From positions 1,750,501 through 1,814,500 of the forward strand of contig NZ_CP025116.1 in NCBI RefSeq assembly GCF_002831625.1: DNA of 64,000 bases, written 5' to 3'. The position numbers were made by a program, and so were the translations under genes. Source of the stretch: Nonlabens sp. MB-3u-79. GTDB taxonomy: Bacteria > Bacteroidota > Bacteroidia > Flavobacteriales > Flavobacteriaceae. Shown in pieces: positions 42,291 through 52,466 of the stretch (position 1 is its first letter; every line of letters starts with the position of its first letter). The notes beneath the pieces were generated by a model. It was given only the letters and a program-made list of their open reading frames with translations, had not been told where the DNA came from and ran no database searches.

Positions 42291-42677
42291 AAAAATTGTT
42301 ATTTTTTGTATCAGTTGCAAAGGTATGATTTGTAAATACTTATCAAAGTTTAATGGACTATAATGCGGTTTTATTAAGAAAGGCTTAACGATTACGCCGG
42401 TAAAACATCAAATTCATCAGGTGGCTGGTTTTTTTAATCCACCAAACCAGACTAATAAGAAGCTTTTAAATGCATCAAATTCTCTTATCTCAAATTTCAA
42501 GCAGCAATTTATTGTTTCTTGGGCAGCTATAATTTAAACGACTATAAAACTGGTGGTCATCTGTAGGCATGCTAATTGGAAAAGTGCCACTGACATTAGG
42601 ATAAAGAAGTGGTATGCGTTCCTGCGCACAAGCGCTTCAATGCATTAACACTATTTTCTTCTAAATAAACAGCCGCT
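42291..42677. other. Non-coding stretch
   Basis: 387 bp; includes the promoter of the FKBP gene near 42300-42360. Otherwise no feature recognised. Confidence 0.35.
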
Positions 42678-43091
42678 TTATTTTTTTAATGTTCCGGTCG
42701 CTGAGTAACCCCAGTCAGAATATCCATCTCCATCTTCATTAGAAACGTGTCTGGTATGATATATAGAAAGTTCGTTTTCTGATGTCCAAGAGAGGGAATA
42801 GAATTGAGTCTCTGTCCAGACACCACCAGAATCCATCCAGAATGCGTTAAGCTGGCCACCATAGCCTTTGCTCATCATAACTTCTTTAGAATAATCTTTA
42901 GCAAGATCCCCGTCTTCATCAGTTGTAGTCATGTAGACGTTATTTTGCTGTACAAACAGTCTTACAAAAACAGTTTCGCCGTCGTCTTTATTTAAAGTTC
43001 CTTCCCAAAGTCCATCAAAGTCCTTTGCTTGTCCAAACGCACTACCCATGCTAACGCATAGTAACAATGCAGTAAAAATCCATTTTTTCAT
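42678..43091 (-). CDS. Small exported protein, lipocalin-like
   Basis: 137 residues with signal peptide 1-20 (ending MGSAFG). The mature domain starts FDGLWEGTLNKDDGETVFVRLFV and ends YSATGTLKK, alternating strands as in small lipocalin-type beta-barrels found in Bacteroidota; no specific family named. Single cistron. Confidence 0.7.
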   Translation of the reverse strand: MKKWIFTALLLCVSMGSAFGQAKDFDGLWEGTLNKDDGETVFVRLFVQQNNVYMTTTDEDGDLAKDYSKEVMMSKGYGGQLNAFWMDSGGVWTETQFYSLSWTSENELSIYHTRHVSNEDGDGYSDWGYSATGTLKK

Positions 43092-43176
43092 AATTGAATA
43101 AGTTTGTTATACCATAAATTTAAGCAAGTTATTTTTAATTACAAATACCCCATATAGGGTATTTTACATGGCTTTA

Positions 43177-43686
43177 CTACAGGTAGGCACCAGAAGAATA
43201 GGTCAGTTCATAACTGTGTGTGTAAATCTCAAACACAATCCCAAATGGGTCTTCTGCGTAGCACATTTTATAAGGCTTGTCATCTGGATAATAGGCTCTT
43301 ATGGGCATTCGTTGTTTGCCTCCTGCGGCTACAATTTTATCGACTAGTGTTTCTATGTCTGGGTCTTGGATACAGAAGTGAAAGAGTCCTGTGTTAAAAG
43401 GGTTGAAATCAGGAGCTTCTTTAACCCCAAAAGGGAAGGAGAACAACTCTATTCCTATTCCGTCAGAGGTAGAGAGGTGCGCGATTTCAAACTCTTCCCA
43501 ATCGTTTCCAAAGACATCAATACACATTTGTCCTATGGCCGTGTCGGTTTCTTTTTTCACCTTTGATGGTTGCATGATCACATACCACCCCATTACTTCC
43601 GAATAGAATTTTACGGCTTTGTGAATATCAGGTATCGTAATTCCTATATGAGAAAATGATCTTGGATAATTTTTGTTAGATGACAT
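43177..43686 (-). CDS. VOC family (glyoxalase-like) protein
   Basis: 169 residues. One vicinal-oxygen-chelate module: FSHIGITIPDIHKAVKFYSEVMGW, then GLFHFCIQDPDIETLVDKIVAAGGK and YAEDPFGIVFEIYTHSYEL, giving the H...H...E metal ligands. Substrate unknown. Divergent from an HxlR-type regulator gene, whose repeats lie between the two starts, so probably regulated by it. Confidence 0.9.
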   Translation of the reverse strand: MSSNKNYPRSFSHIGITIPDIHKAVKFYSEVMGWYVIMQPSKVKKETDTAIGQMCIDVFGNDWEEFEIAHLSTSDGIGIELFSFPFGVKEAPDFNPFNTGLFHFCIQDPDIETLVDKIVAAGGKQRMPIRAYYPDDKPYKMCYAEDPFGIVFEIYTHSYELTYSSGAYL

Positions 43687-43736
43687 AATTAGTTTTCTAA
43701 ATGCAAAATAAGCATATATTTACTTACTGAGCAATA

Positions 43737-43768
43737 ACTTACTTAAAAGTGCTATACTTACTTAAAAG
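43737..43768. promoter_or_regulatory. Direct-repeat candidate operator
   Basis: ACTTACTTAAAAG occurs twice, at 43737-43749 and 43756-43768 (19-bp period), with a partial TTTACTTACT at 43720. It lies between divergent VOC and HxlR genes, a usual site for HxlR binding. Confidence 0.5.
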
Positions 43769-43796
43769 AGTAAAATGCGTATAATCAATTATTTAT

Positions 43797-44120
43797 ATGA
43801 TAAAAATCAAACAAAATAAATACTGTCCTTTAAATTACACTATGAACCTTATAGGTACCAAGTGGAAGCCCTTAGTTTTGTTTCACCTTTTAGAAGGTGC
43901 TTCGCGTTCTGGAGTGTTACAGAAAAAAGTTCCGGGAATTTCTAATAAAATGTTTACCCAGACGGTAAGAGAATTAGAAAAAGACGGTTTGATAAGCAGA
44001 GAAGTCTTTCCTGTCGTTCCTCCTAAAGTAGAATACAAACTTACAGAACGAGGTAAAACATTGGAAAACATATTAAAAGCCATGGACGCTTGGGGTGTTC
44101 AAAACCATCATGCAGAATAG
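43797..44120 (+). CDS. HxlR family transcriptional regulator
   Basis: 107 residues. CPLNYTMNLIGTKWKPLVLFHLLEGASRSGVL with the conserved N-terminal Cys and GxKW, helix-turn-helix GISNKMFTQTVRELEKDGLISREVF, then the wing PPKVEYKLTERGKTL. HxlR proteins often sense aldehydes or oxidants through the cysteine. Divergent with the VOC gene. Confidence 0.93.
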   Translation: MIKIKQNKYCPLNYTMNLIGTKWKPLVLFHLLEGASRSGVLQKKVPGISNKMFTQTVRELEKDGLISREVFPVVPPKVEYKLTERGKTLENILKAMDAWGVQNHHAE

Positions 44121-44480
44121 TATAGGCAATCAGTTACACTCTCCCATGATAAGGCAGTAGATAGTTGTCTTATCATAAAATAAGCGGTATAATTTTTTCT
44201 TGAAAGCTATGTTCAATTATTTCTCGGTTCAGAAATGAATATGCAGGCCGTCCTTCTATTGTGAATGAGCAATAAGAGTTAAATATCTTCACCTATGAGA
44301 TGGAAGGTTTGCGCCTATTGGTCACGCTATTTTGATAAGCTTATCTCAAAACAGTAAAATCAATTTATAGTACAGTCGTTATTTTTATTGATAATCACTG
44401 TTTTGAAGATACATATTGCTTTTTAATTCATCTTAGGGGATGTTTTAACTAAGGCAACTTACACTAGTTCTTTTTAAAAA
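44121..44480. other. Non-coding stretch
   Basis: 360 bp between the regulator and the secreted-protein gene; no feature recognised. Confidence 0.35.
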
Positions 44481-45293
44481 TCAAATACAGCTAAACGGTA
44501 TGACATTACCATTATCATCTAGAACTTTAATTTCTAGAAAATAAGGGTCATCTCCCATATTGTCATCAAATGATCTTACCGTAATAGTATCTGTTTCTGC
44601 TACTAAAGTAATCGTTAAAATATAATCATCGTCTGGACCATTAGCCACATTACTGCTGTTCGGCAGAACACCTGAAAAGGTGTCAATGGAAGCCTGAGAA
44701 GCAGTTCCTGCATTATCTAAATCTACTAAAAGGCCTAAATCACCTGGACTTTTCTCGTCCGACCAGTAGATAACAACTTTACCGCCAGCAGGAATGGACT
44801 CACTTAAGGTAAATTCGATAGTATCATCCGAATCATGATGTAATCTCAAATCGTCTTCATCCGGTTGAGGACCGTTCAATACAATACCATCAAATAGAAG
44901 AGGTATACTACTTGTAGACAAGTGATTTGTTGATAAAAGAGCTGTTGTAACCGTAACACAGTCAGGAAAACTGCCGACTTCTTTACAGTCACTATCTACT
45001 GATTTCCACTCTGTATTGTTATAATAATATAAGGCACCAGTACCGTTGGTACAGCAATCTGAGCAGTATATAAATAAGCCACCAGGGACTGTTTCCCCGG
45101 CAGCAGCAGCAAGGGTATTGATATTATCTCTTTGCGCTAGAGTGAGTACTGGAAACAACACGCCTTTTTCATTGCTATTGATATGTAAAATAGAGGAGGA
45201 ATCAATATTTTCTGTGTTGATACCTACTTGAGAAAAGGAGTAAAAACTAAAGAAAAGAAGTGTAATAATTAAATAACTAGTTGATTTGATCAT
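44481..45293 (-). CDS. Exported protein of the adhesin-like cluster
   Basis: 270 residues with signal peptide 1-21 (ending YSFS). The mature N-terminus QVGINTENIDSSSILHINSNEKG is closely related to that of the partner proteins at 45570 and 52467 (QVGINTAAPDGSSSLDVVSSDTG), followed by GLFIYCSDCC and GALYYYNNTEW. The C-terminal half (about 115-270) has acid-rich PDEDDLRLHHDSDD and ends DDNGNVIPFSCI, similar in style to the domain around residue 400 of the large DUF4347 proteins ([18 protein letters not shown]). It lacks FFG repeats and a recognisable T9SS signal. Probably surface or secreted. Confidence 0.7.
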   Translation of the reverse strand: MIKSTSYLIITLLFFSFYSFSQVGINTENIDSSSILHINSNEKGVLFPVLTLAQRDNINTLAAAAGETVPGGLFIYCSDCCTNGTGALYYYNNTEWKSVDSDCKEVGSFPDCVTVTTALLSTNHLSTSSIPLLFDGIVLNGPQPDEDDLRLHHDSDDTIEFTLSESIPAGGKVVIYWSDEKSPGDLGLLVDLDNAGTASQASIDTFSGVLPNSSNVANGPDDDYILTITLVAETDTITVRSFDDNMGDDPYFLEIKVLDDNGNVIPFSCI

Positions 45294-45569
45294 AATAAGT
45301 GTATTTATTATCTAGTCAATGACTAAAAAAAGATTTTTAAATTGCACGCTATTTCTATGCCAGACTAGAAATTTGTAGTAAGTAATTAACTTATTCATTA
45401 AATTCAAATACAAACTTATGAATTATTTAGTCCTAATAAAGAACTAATCGATAAACAGTTAATATAATTGTCATCAGTTATTTAGGATTAAAAAAAAACA
45501 GCGTTAAGTGCTCTATTCTTCCGATAAAATGAGGATTGTCAAAAAAAACAGTTGTACGTATGAATACCT

Positions 45570-46808
45570 TTAATTCAAATTTTCCCAAACACTACCGTTC
45601 CACAGTCGGACTTTGTTGGTACCACTATCGTAATATATATCACCTGCTGAAGGAGAGGTAGGTGTTGTAGCTCTAGGGGTTAAATTGATGATATCGCTTA
45701 TTTTTAAACCTCCTCTAACTTCCACCTCGTCGGTATCAAACTTTCCATAGATTAAAGGGTCGTCATTGGGATCGTTTTGAATAATAAGGGTGTTGCTAGC
45801 GGTAGTTTCTCCGTTACCGGCACCAAAACCTATAAAAACATTGTTATTTCCAGTATTCAAAACTCCACTAGTAGCTCCTAAATAAGTATTGGAGTTTCCA
45901 GCAGCATTATTGCGCCCTGCGGTAGCGCCCACAAACACATTTTCATCTCCTACACTAGAGTTCAAACCGCTAGCGCTACCTAGAAAAGTGTTGCTGAGTC
46001 CTGTGGTGTTAGCGTTGCCTGAAGTCTGACCAAAAAAGCTATTGTCAGAACCTGAAGTATTTTGGATCCCTGTACGTTCTCCAAAGAAGCTGTTCTTTGA
46101 TCCATCTACATTAGCTACCCCACTTTGAGAACCGAAGAAACTATTTTTTTCTCCTGTGGTATTGCTTTGACCACTGTTAGCTCCAAAAAAACTGTTGTCT
46201 GCACCAGAGGTGTTGGAAGCCCCGCTTTTAGATCCTACAAAGGTGGATCTTGTCGTGAGGCTAATATCGTTTGCTTCCCCTGCATCTTCTCCTATAAACA
46301 CCGATTCTCCTGTGTTTAAAAAATCGAGCTGTCCTTTTTGAGTAAATCTAAAAAACAGGGTATTGTTGGTTTTTATAGCCAGATCCTGTGCGTCTGTGGT
46401 TCCAATAAAATCATTACCGCTCGTGGTGCCTGTGTTCCCCTCTAAGTTCCAGTCTTTAGATTCTGTATCATTGGTCACTAAACGAACCCATCGAGGATCG
46501 GTAGCAGCAGCGTTCCAATAATAAAAACCTGGGGTCACATCGCTTACAGTTGCGGTGTTGTACACCAGCAAGCTTTCAATATTTCCATTTGTAATGGTAG
46601 ACATGTCACCGGTCCCTGTTAGCGTCAATCTAGGTATGAGTATTCCCGTATCTGAAGACACTACATCTAGTGAAGAAGATTCGTCAGGAGTTGCCGTGTT
46701 TAAACCTACTTGAGCTATTAGGCTGCTAGAGCATAATAAGAATAACAATAGCATGCATTGTATTCTAATCTGCTTTGATTGGTAATTATATATATTTAAG
46801 TTCATCAT
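45570..46808 (-). CDS. FFG-repeat secreted protein, downstream copy
   Basis: 412 residues. Signal peptide 1-32; N-terminal module QVGLNTATPDESSSLDVV; residues about 165-330 comprise ten 17-residue units of the form NSFFGxxSGxxNTTGxx, expected to form a beta-roll; the end is LIIQNDPNDDPLIYGKF...SAGDIYYDSGTNKVRLWNGSVWENLN, a C-terminal module also present in the large protein upstream. No T9SS type A or B domain. 8 bp separate it from the stop of the large gene, so they are one operon. Nearly identical to the gene at 52467-53699. Likely an extracellular adhesin or filament component. Confidence 0.75.
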   Translation of the reverse strand: MMNLNIYNYQSKQIRIQCMLLLFLLCSSSLIAQVGLNTATPDESSSLDVVSSDTGILIPRLTLTGTGDMSTITNGNIESLLVYNTATVSDVTPGFYYWNAAATDPRWVRLVTNDTESKDWNLEGNTGTTSGNDFIGTTDAQDLAIKTNNTLFFRFTQKGQLDFLNTGESVFIGEDAGEANDISLTTRSTFVGSKSGASNTSGADNSFFGANSGQSNTTGEKNSFFGSQSGVANVDGSKNSFFGERTGIQNTSGSDNSFFGQTSGNANTTGLSNTFLGSASGLNSSVGDENVFVGATAGRNNAAGNSNTYLGATSGVLNTGNNNVFIGFGAGNGETTASNTLIIQNDPNDDPLIYGKFDTDEVEVRGGLKISDIINLTPRATTPTSPSAGDIYYDSGTNKVRLWNGSVWENLN

Positions 46809-46816
46809 CTCGTGTA

Positions 46817-49800
46817 TTAATTAAGAGGTTCCCAAATAGAACCTGTCCATACTTTTAATTTATTATCACTGGAATCGTAATAGATATCTCCCGTATTAGG
46901 TGTTGATGGGATTTGAGCTTTAGGTGATAAGTTTAATTTATTTTGAATAATCAATCGTCCATTTATCAGAAGTGTATTAGCTTGAAAATCTCCATATATA
47001 AGAGACGTATCTAGGTTGTCATTTTGAAGTACAAGAAGATCGTTGGCGTTAGGCACCAAACCATCTGCATCATGACCAATAAAGATATTGCCTTGACCTG
47101 TATTTGTAGCACCTGTGTAACTTCCTAAAAAGGTATTGTGATTAGACGAGGTATTTACCAGACCCGCGTTCTTACCAATAAAGACATTGTAATTACCTGT
47201 GCTTAAAGCAAAGCCACTGTTCTCACCAATGAATAGGTTGTGATTCCCTGTGACATTAGATAGGCCTGCAGCATTTCCAAAGAAGTTATTGTACACCCCT
47301 TTTGTGTTTTGATTTCCACTGCGTTCTCCAAAGAAGCTGTTTCCTCCAACACCACAAGCGATCAAGTTGATTACCGTAGGAAGATCGTTAGATGTATTAG
47401 AACCAGAGAGGTCATTTACTGTTTGCGTACCACTTGTTCCTTGAGCAGTTGCTTGGTTGGATATAAAACCAGCATCTATATCTGTTGGAGTAATGCTATA
47501 GGTAGCTGTATACACCCAAGTTTCAGTTGTATCTAACTCGTTATCAGCATTTGTATCACCATTGACAAAAGTTATAGCAGGCACTTCTACATCTGTAAGA
47601 CTTACTGCAGTTAAACTGGAGTTCCCTAGGTTGGATACTTGAAAAGTATAGGTAACCGTCTCTGATGCATCTGTACAGCCGTTGGCATTAGTATCATTGA
47701 AAACTGCTGTTCGCACCAGTGCAATGTTAGGTAGAAGTACGCTAAGAGTTCCTGATTGTACTTCACGTGCACAAACATTATCCACGTGTGTAATGACTAC
47801 AAAGTATTGTTGGCCATCTAATGCTTCTGTCGCTGTAATGTTTAAACTGGCATTAGTTTCTCCAGGTATGGCGGTGCCACCTGCATCAGGGTCGTCTAGA
47901 TACCACTGATATCTGATCCCAGCATTGGCATTACCTGGTGTGGTATAACTGGGTGTTGTGGCAGGTGCGGCACCCACAAATGTGGTGGTCTCATCTCCAC
48001 TAGCGGTAAGGTTAAAGGTAGCTGTGGCTCCATTATTTACGGTTTGATTTGCTGCAGCAGCCGTTATTTGGAGTTGAGTAGCGGTATATTCATTACCGGT
48101 AATACCATTATAACCACCTGCGCCGCCTGTAACTAAACCGTCAGTGTCAAAACCTGTACCGTCTAAAATGCCATCATTATTAGCATCTAATCCTCCTGAT
48201 TCTAGCACATCAAAGCAGCCGTCATTATCAGAGTCGCTATCTAAAGAGTCGACAATACCGTCTCCATCTGTATCTCCGACAGTTTGTTCTATTTGAAAAG
48301 TTAAGTCCCCATCATTATCGCTATAATTATCATCAGCAAAAACAACATAGATCTCCCCTGAAACTGATGGGGTCACTGAAATGGTATTGTTAACAGCAAA
48401 AACTTCTCCTAATAATTCATCCACCCCTGGGTTGTATTGCCCGTTCCCATTAGTATCTACCATGGCTATAAACCGCAAACGATTGGTATAGTCTGCAGCT
48501 ACTAAATTTGCAAAGGGAAGGTCAATCGAAGTGTTGGGGTTTCTAACATGATTGTCAGCATTATCTCTATAGTAATTACCATCTAAGTCCACCCATCTGC
48601 GGTCAGCACTTTGATCAAAAAAATACTTTAACACCGATAAGCCATCATGTGGTCCACCACTTACTACTGCAGCGCCTATAGATGAAGTAGGGGAGGTAAA
48701 TCGGATAGTAACACTAGGGGTAATAGAAACACCAGAAGATTGCCAGGCCTGCACAGTCGTGCTAAAGTTAGAAGATGTTGACAGTACTACCACTTGATTT
48801 TCATTAGTATCTAATATCCCATCATTGTCATCGTCTAGGTCACAAATATCAGAGACACCATCTCCATCGGTGTCTAGATTGTTGGAAATAGTAGCGTCAC
48901 ATTCATCATTTGAAGCATCACGGTAATCGTAGTCAATAGTGAGTGCGATAGCATTGCCACCGCCTGGATTCACGTCGTCATCAGTATCTAATAAGGTGAA
49001 CAAGCCACTACCACTAGTATAAGCGTTTCCATTGACATCGGTATAATCGTCTACGGATTCTGAATCGTCAGAAAGGCCATTAACGCCTGCTCCATTTGCA
49101 AGGATAGGTGTGGTTGTAAAACTTTCATTTATATCATTAATTCCATCGTTGTCAGAATCAGCGTCGAGGTAATCTACATCATCAGTACCGTCTGTATTTA
49201 CAGGAGTTAAACCAGTAGAGCCTGTGCCGTCTGAGTTTCCATTTGGTGTGGCATCATAGGCGTTATCTAGTCCATCATTATCATTATCAAGACCTGTAGG
49301 CGATATGTATCCTGCTGTGGTTTGGGCTTCTACGTTGTCTGGAATACCATCATTGTCGGAGTCTAGGTCAAAATTGTTTCTGACGCCATCGTTATCTGAG
49401 TCTTCTGATAAGGGCAAGCTGCAGGCGTTGGTTATACGAATACTATGGTTATTAGTACTACCACCAGTGGATGCTGTAAAACCAAAATACACGTTTGATT
49501 CTCCTGCAAAGAAATTGGTTATCAAATCAGCAGTATAAGAATCGCTATACACGTTGTCAAACAAGTACGAAAGTCTCTGTGTGCTGGCATTCCATGAAAT
49601 ATCTATAGTGTGCCATTGTCCATCTTCTATGTTACCTGAAGCACCTAAGGCTACATCTGGTCTTAATGTCGTATTTGGAGCAGCCTGATCTGTATCCCAA
49701 AATGTTGCATGATCTGCTGCGATATCTAGGGCATTTTGATAGGTATCAAATTCAATAGCAATACCATTTTGAATACCTCCAGCACCAATAGCTATACCGT

Positions 49801-51943
49801 TATTTCCAACCACATTATTACCTGCAGGATCATTGTGGAAGACAGTGGCTATACCATCAGCTCCGTTATTATTGTTGGTTCCAAAATTGGCTTCAAAACT
49901 TAAAGTAAAGCTCTCATTAAAACTTATTCTACCAAAAGACCAAGCCTGCCCGCTTTGATTGTTTAGATTGGGTGTAAGTCGAAACTCATTTATTGAAGTT
50001 TCTGAAGCGTTTCCTGTAATATTAAAGTATTCTGAAACAGTTCCAGTCAAATTCCTTTCTTCACAATCTAAGATTCCATCGTTATCATCGTCTATATCGC
50101 AAATATCAGAGACACCATCTCCATCGGTGTCTATATTTCCAGAGGCGACAGGGTCGCATGGGTCAGGGCAGTTTGCATCTTGTACGCCACTATTCTGGCT
50201 ACTCCCTGCAGATTGGCCGCTTCCTGTAGCTATTGTTGGAACTCCATTGGCATCTACACTACCGGTAAGCATGTCATTAGCATCTGTGTTGGCACTGGTG
50301 AAATTTGCTCCTCCCTCAACCGCATCACTACAACCATCACTATCTGAGTCCCTGTCTAAATGATCTGGAACCCCATCGTTGTCTGTATCTTGACCACTAC
50401 ACGGAATAGTAATTGTCGTTCCAAATTGACCATCTACACTAAATTCAAATAGATGTGGGTCTGATCCATCGTTATCTTGTCTACTTCTGATTCTTATAGA
50501 GGTAATAGGGCCGGCAGAAAACACGTTAAACTGTCTGATAGCTGTTGAGACTACTGGATCATAAGCGGTTGCGTAGGTTGGACCAACTTGTGTGGCGCCA
50601 TTAAAAAGCAATACTTCTAACCCCAAATAGTTAGCTGCATTATTATTTTGTTCACTATTGCCCCAGTAAATGGTTATTTGAGTATTGGTAGGTAAGGTTG
50701 CTCCAAAATCTAAATTAAGATCGTTACCTGGTGGATGATGAACTCTACGGTCATCATTAACAGGGTTAGCAGTATTGGCATCAAACAAGTCAGTAAAAGT
50801 AGCGTTCGAAAAATGATCAGGGAGTGTTCCAGTCAGTGTAATATTAGCGGTAGTTTCTACACAACCTTCGTCGGTATCTAAAATCCCGTCATTATCGTCA
50901 TCTAAATCACAGTTGTTATTAATTCCGTCTGCATCTGGGTCGTTTGCGGTTGGTGTGCCTACTATCGCTCCGTTAGTACAAGGATCTGTAAGAATTATAT
51001 TGTCAAAAAACATATCTTCACTTCCAGAACTATTACTGGTTAGTATTCTGACCCATGTATTTGTATTACCACCGCTTATTTCAAGTGAAACGTCACCTGT
51101 ATTATTCTGATTGGAACCACATGGAGCCGTTAAGGTTTGTAAATTCGTATAGGACCCTCCATTATCATAAGAAACTTGAAAAAAGGTTTGATCTCCTGAT
51201 TCAAAACCACTACTGGAATCATCACAATTCCAATCTGCTGTCCATATAACAGAAGAATATCCACTTAAGTCTATTCTACGAGCAAAGGACCTGTCTGCAC
51301 CACCGTTAGAAAATACTCTGCCACCGGTAACTGAAGGGCTCCCAGTGGTCGTCCAAGATGCAGTTGCCCAACCGGTACCACCAGAAAAGTTGTTGGATGA
51401 AAAATCATCTGAAGCTATAGTGCTTTGTAGGTTGTACGGGTAGTCTGAAATGACTAAAGGAGAAGTTAGTTGGTTTCCAACCTCTAAAACCCAATCACCA
51501 GCGGCACCGGTAAGATTAGTAGAAGCTGCAACTTTTATACCCAGCTGTTTTTCAAGATAGCTTACTGCGGCGCGGCCTTTGGTGCCTTTGGCGAAATAGC
51601 AGCCGTAGATGTTAAGGCTCCTTTGTCCTGCGGACATTTCCCCAAAGGGGAAAGAAAAATGAGTTTTTACAAAAGTTGCTATTTCTTCTGCGCCTAGCCA
51701 TTTGTCGTTGATAAAAAGTTCGCCTGGACGACCATGAGAGAATAAGTAAAAGCCTAACTTATCTTGAGGCAGGGCATTTTTTAACAGATCGCTATCTAAC
51801 AGGGACGTGTCTATATAGTAATTTTGTATGCTATTGGTATACTCGCAAGTAGTTATCGCACTTGAAACAGAAGTGTAAAAAAACACTGACATCAAAGAGA
51901 GTAGTGTCCTTACCGTCCAATATTTAAAATAATTTTCTCCCAT
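46817..51943 (-). CDS. Large DUF4347/thrombospondin-3/lectin protein, downstream copy
   Basis: 1708 residues from the ATG at 51943, matching the other copy's length; the open frame extends 46 codons further, without similarity. Signal or membrane segment 1-29; DUF4347 domain about 45-160 with [14 protein letters not shown] (H70) and LNIYGCYF (C115), resembling the His-Gly/Gly-Cys dyad of clan CD peptidases; a beta-sandwich 165-300; several aspartate-rich thrombospondin type 3 repeats (DxDxDG, calcium-binding style); an L-type lectin about 640-840; a DUF11-like domain near 1430; then five 17-residue FFG repeats and the [19 protein letters not shown] terminus. Probably a calcium-stabilised surface adhesin. 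Confidence 0.8.
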   Translation of the reverse strand: MGENYFKYWTVRTLLSLMSVFFYTSVSSAITTCEYTNSIQNYYIDTSLLDSDLLKNALPQDKLGFYLFSHGRPGELFINDKWLGAEEIATFVKTHFSFPFGEMSAGQRSLNIYGCYFAKGTKGRAAVSYLEKQLGIKVAASTNLTGAAGDWVLEVGNQLTSPLVISDYPYNLQSTIASDDFSSNNFSGGTGWATASWTTTGSPSVTGGRVFSNGGADRSFARRIDLSGYSSVIWTADWNCDDSSSGFESGDQTFFQVSYDNGGSYTNLQTLTAPCGSNQNNTGDVSLEISGGNTNTWVRILTSNSSGSEDMFFDNIILTDPCTNGAIVGTPTANDPDADGINNNCDLDDDNDGILDTDEGCVETTANITLTGTLPDHFSNATFTDLFDANTANPVNDDRRVHHPPGNDLNLDFGATLPTNTQITIYWGNSEQNNNAANYLGLEVLLFNGATQVGPTYATAYDPVVSTAIRQFNVFSAGPITSIRIRSRQDNDGSDPHLFEFSVDGQFGTTITIPCSGQDTDNDGVPDHLDRDSDSDGCSDAVEGGANFTSANTDANDMLTGSVDANGVPTIATGSGQSAGSSQNSGVQDANCPDPCDPVASGNIDTDGDGVSDICDIDDDNDGILDCEERNLTGTVSEYFNITGNASETSINEFRLTPNLNNQSGQAWSFGRISFNESFTLSFEANFGTNNNNGADGIATVFHNDPAGNNVVGNNGIAIGAGGIQNGIAIEFDTYQNALDIAADHATFWDTDQAAPNTTLRPDVALGASGNIEDGQWHTIDISWNASTQRLSYLFDNVYSDSYTADLITNFFAGESNVYFGFTASTGGSTNNHSIRITNACSLPLSEDSDNDGVRNNFDLDSDNDGIPDNVEAQTTAGYISPTGLDNDNDGLDNAYDATPNGNSDGTGSTGLTPVNTDGTDDVDYLDADSDNDGINDINESFTTTPILANGAGVNGLSDDSESVDDYTDVNGNAYTSGSGLFTLLDTDDDVNPGGGNAIALTIDYDYRDASNDECDATISNNLDTDGDGVSDICDLDDDNDGILDTNENQVVVLSTSSNFSTTVQAWQSSGVSITPSVTIRFTSPTSSIGAAVVSGGPHDGLSVLKYFFDQSADRRWVDLDGNYYRDNADNHVRNPNTSIDLPFANLVAADYTNRLRFIAMVDTNGNGQYNPGVDELLGEVFAVNNTISVTPSVSGEIYVVFADDNYSDNDGDLTFQIEQTVGDTDGDGIVDSLDSDSDNDGCFDVLESGGLDANNDGILDGTGFDTDGLVTGGAGGYNGITGNEYTATQLQITAAAANQTVNNGATATFNLTASGDETTTFVGAAPATTPSYTTPGNANAGIRYQWYLDDPDAGGTAIPGETNASLNITATEALDGQQYFVVITHVDNVCAREVQSGTLSVLLPNIALVRTAVFNDTNANGCTDASETVTYTFQVSNLGNSSLTAVSLTDVEVPAITFVNGDTNADNELDTTETWVYTATYSITPTDIDAGFISNQATAQGTSGTQTVNDLSGSNTSNDLPTVINLIACGVGGNSFFGERSGNQNTKGVYNNFFGNAAGLSNVTGNHNLFIGENSGFALSTGNYNVFIGKNAGLVNTSSNHNTFLGSYTGATNTGQGNIFIGHDADGLVPNANDLLVLQNDNLDTSLIYGDFQANTLLINGRLIIQNKLNLSPKAQIPSTPNTGDIYYDSSDNKLKVWTGSIWEPLN

Positions 51944-52466
51944 TATTGTGAAATATCTATAGTTGCCTTTTAGTTGTTCTCTGTAAGCTAGTAAGTTACT
52001 AAAAATAATATTTGGCGCAAAAGTACATAAAAATAACTTTTTTTTTATAAAATAAAACTGTTTTAAAGGGTTTATAATCAAAAGATAAAATTTTACAGAA
52101 TGCCTCTTCTATTGTAGGAATTTTTCATTATTAACGATAATATTAAATAGCTCACGGAGCCTAGTACTTGCTATAAACATAGGGGAGGTGTGTAGATTTT
52201 GGATGGTATTTCGCTTCCCGAAGTGAATTCGGGACAAGTTTCGCGAAAGCGGGATGCTCATCCTTCTACAGAATGTCTCAATATTATTTAGAGCATATTC
52301 ATAAATATAGCTCGTCTTAAAGTAGTATTATTCATAGTTGGAGTCGCTTATCAGGAAAGGATGATAGAATAGTATTTGATGAATCTGCATGCCATATTAT
52401 TGAACTATAGATTTTGAAATAGGTGTACCTTCCTAAAAGCTTAAATACGGCTTGCTCTATTGTTTT
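51944..52466. other. Non-coding stretch between the duplicated units
   Basis: 523 bp. Contains the interrupted palindrome at 52209-52252. Promoter of unit A should lie at 51944-52140, which is AT-rich. No gene seen. Confidence 0.4.
52209..52252. repeat. Palindrome copy 7, interrupted by a 24-bp hairpin insert
   Basis: TTTCGCTT, then an insert that itself contains CCCGAA-GTGAA-TTCGGG, then TTTCGCGAAAGCGG. Removing about 24 bases restores the usual TTTCGCTTTCGCGAAAGCGG context. Confidence 0.7.

Noticed and set aside
51944..52081. 46-codon extension of the downstream large adhesin-like gene
   Set aside because: No similarity to the other copy, whose start is fixed by an upstream stop; the internal ATG gives equal lengths.
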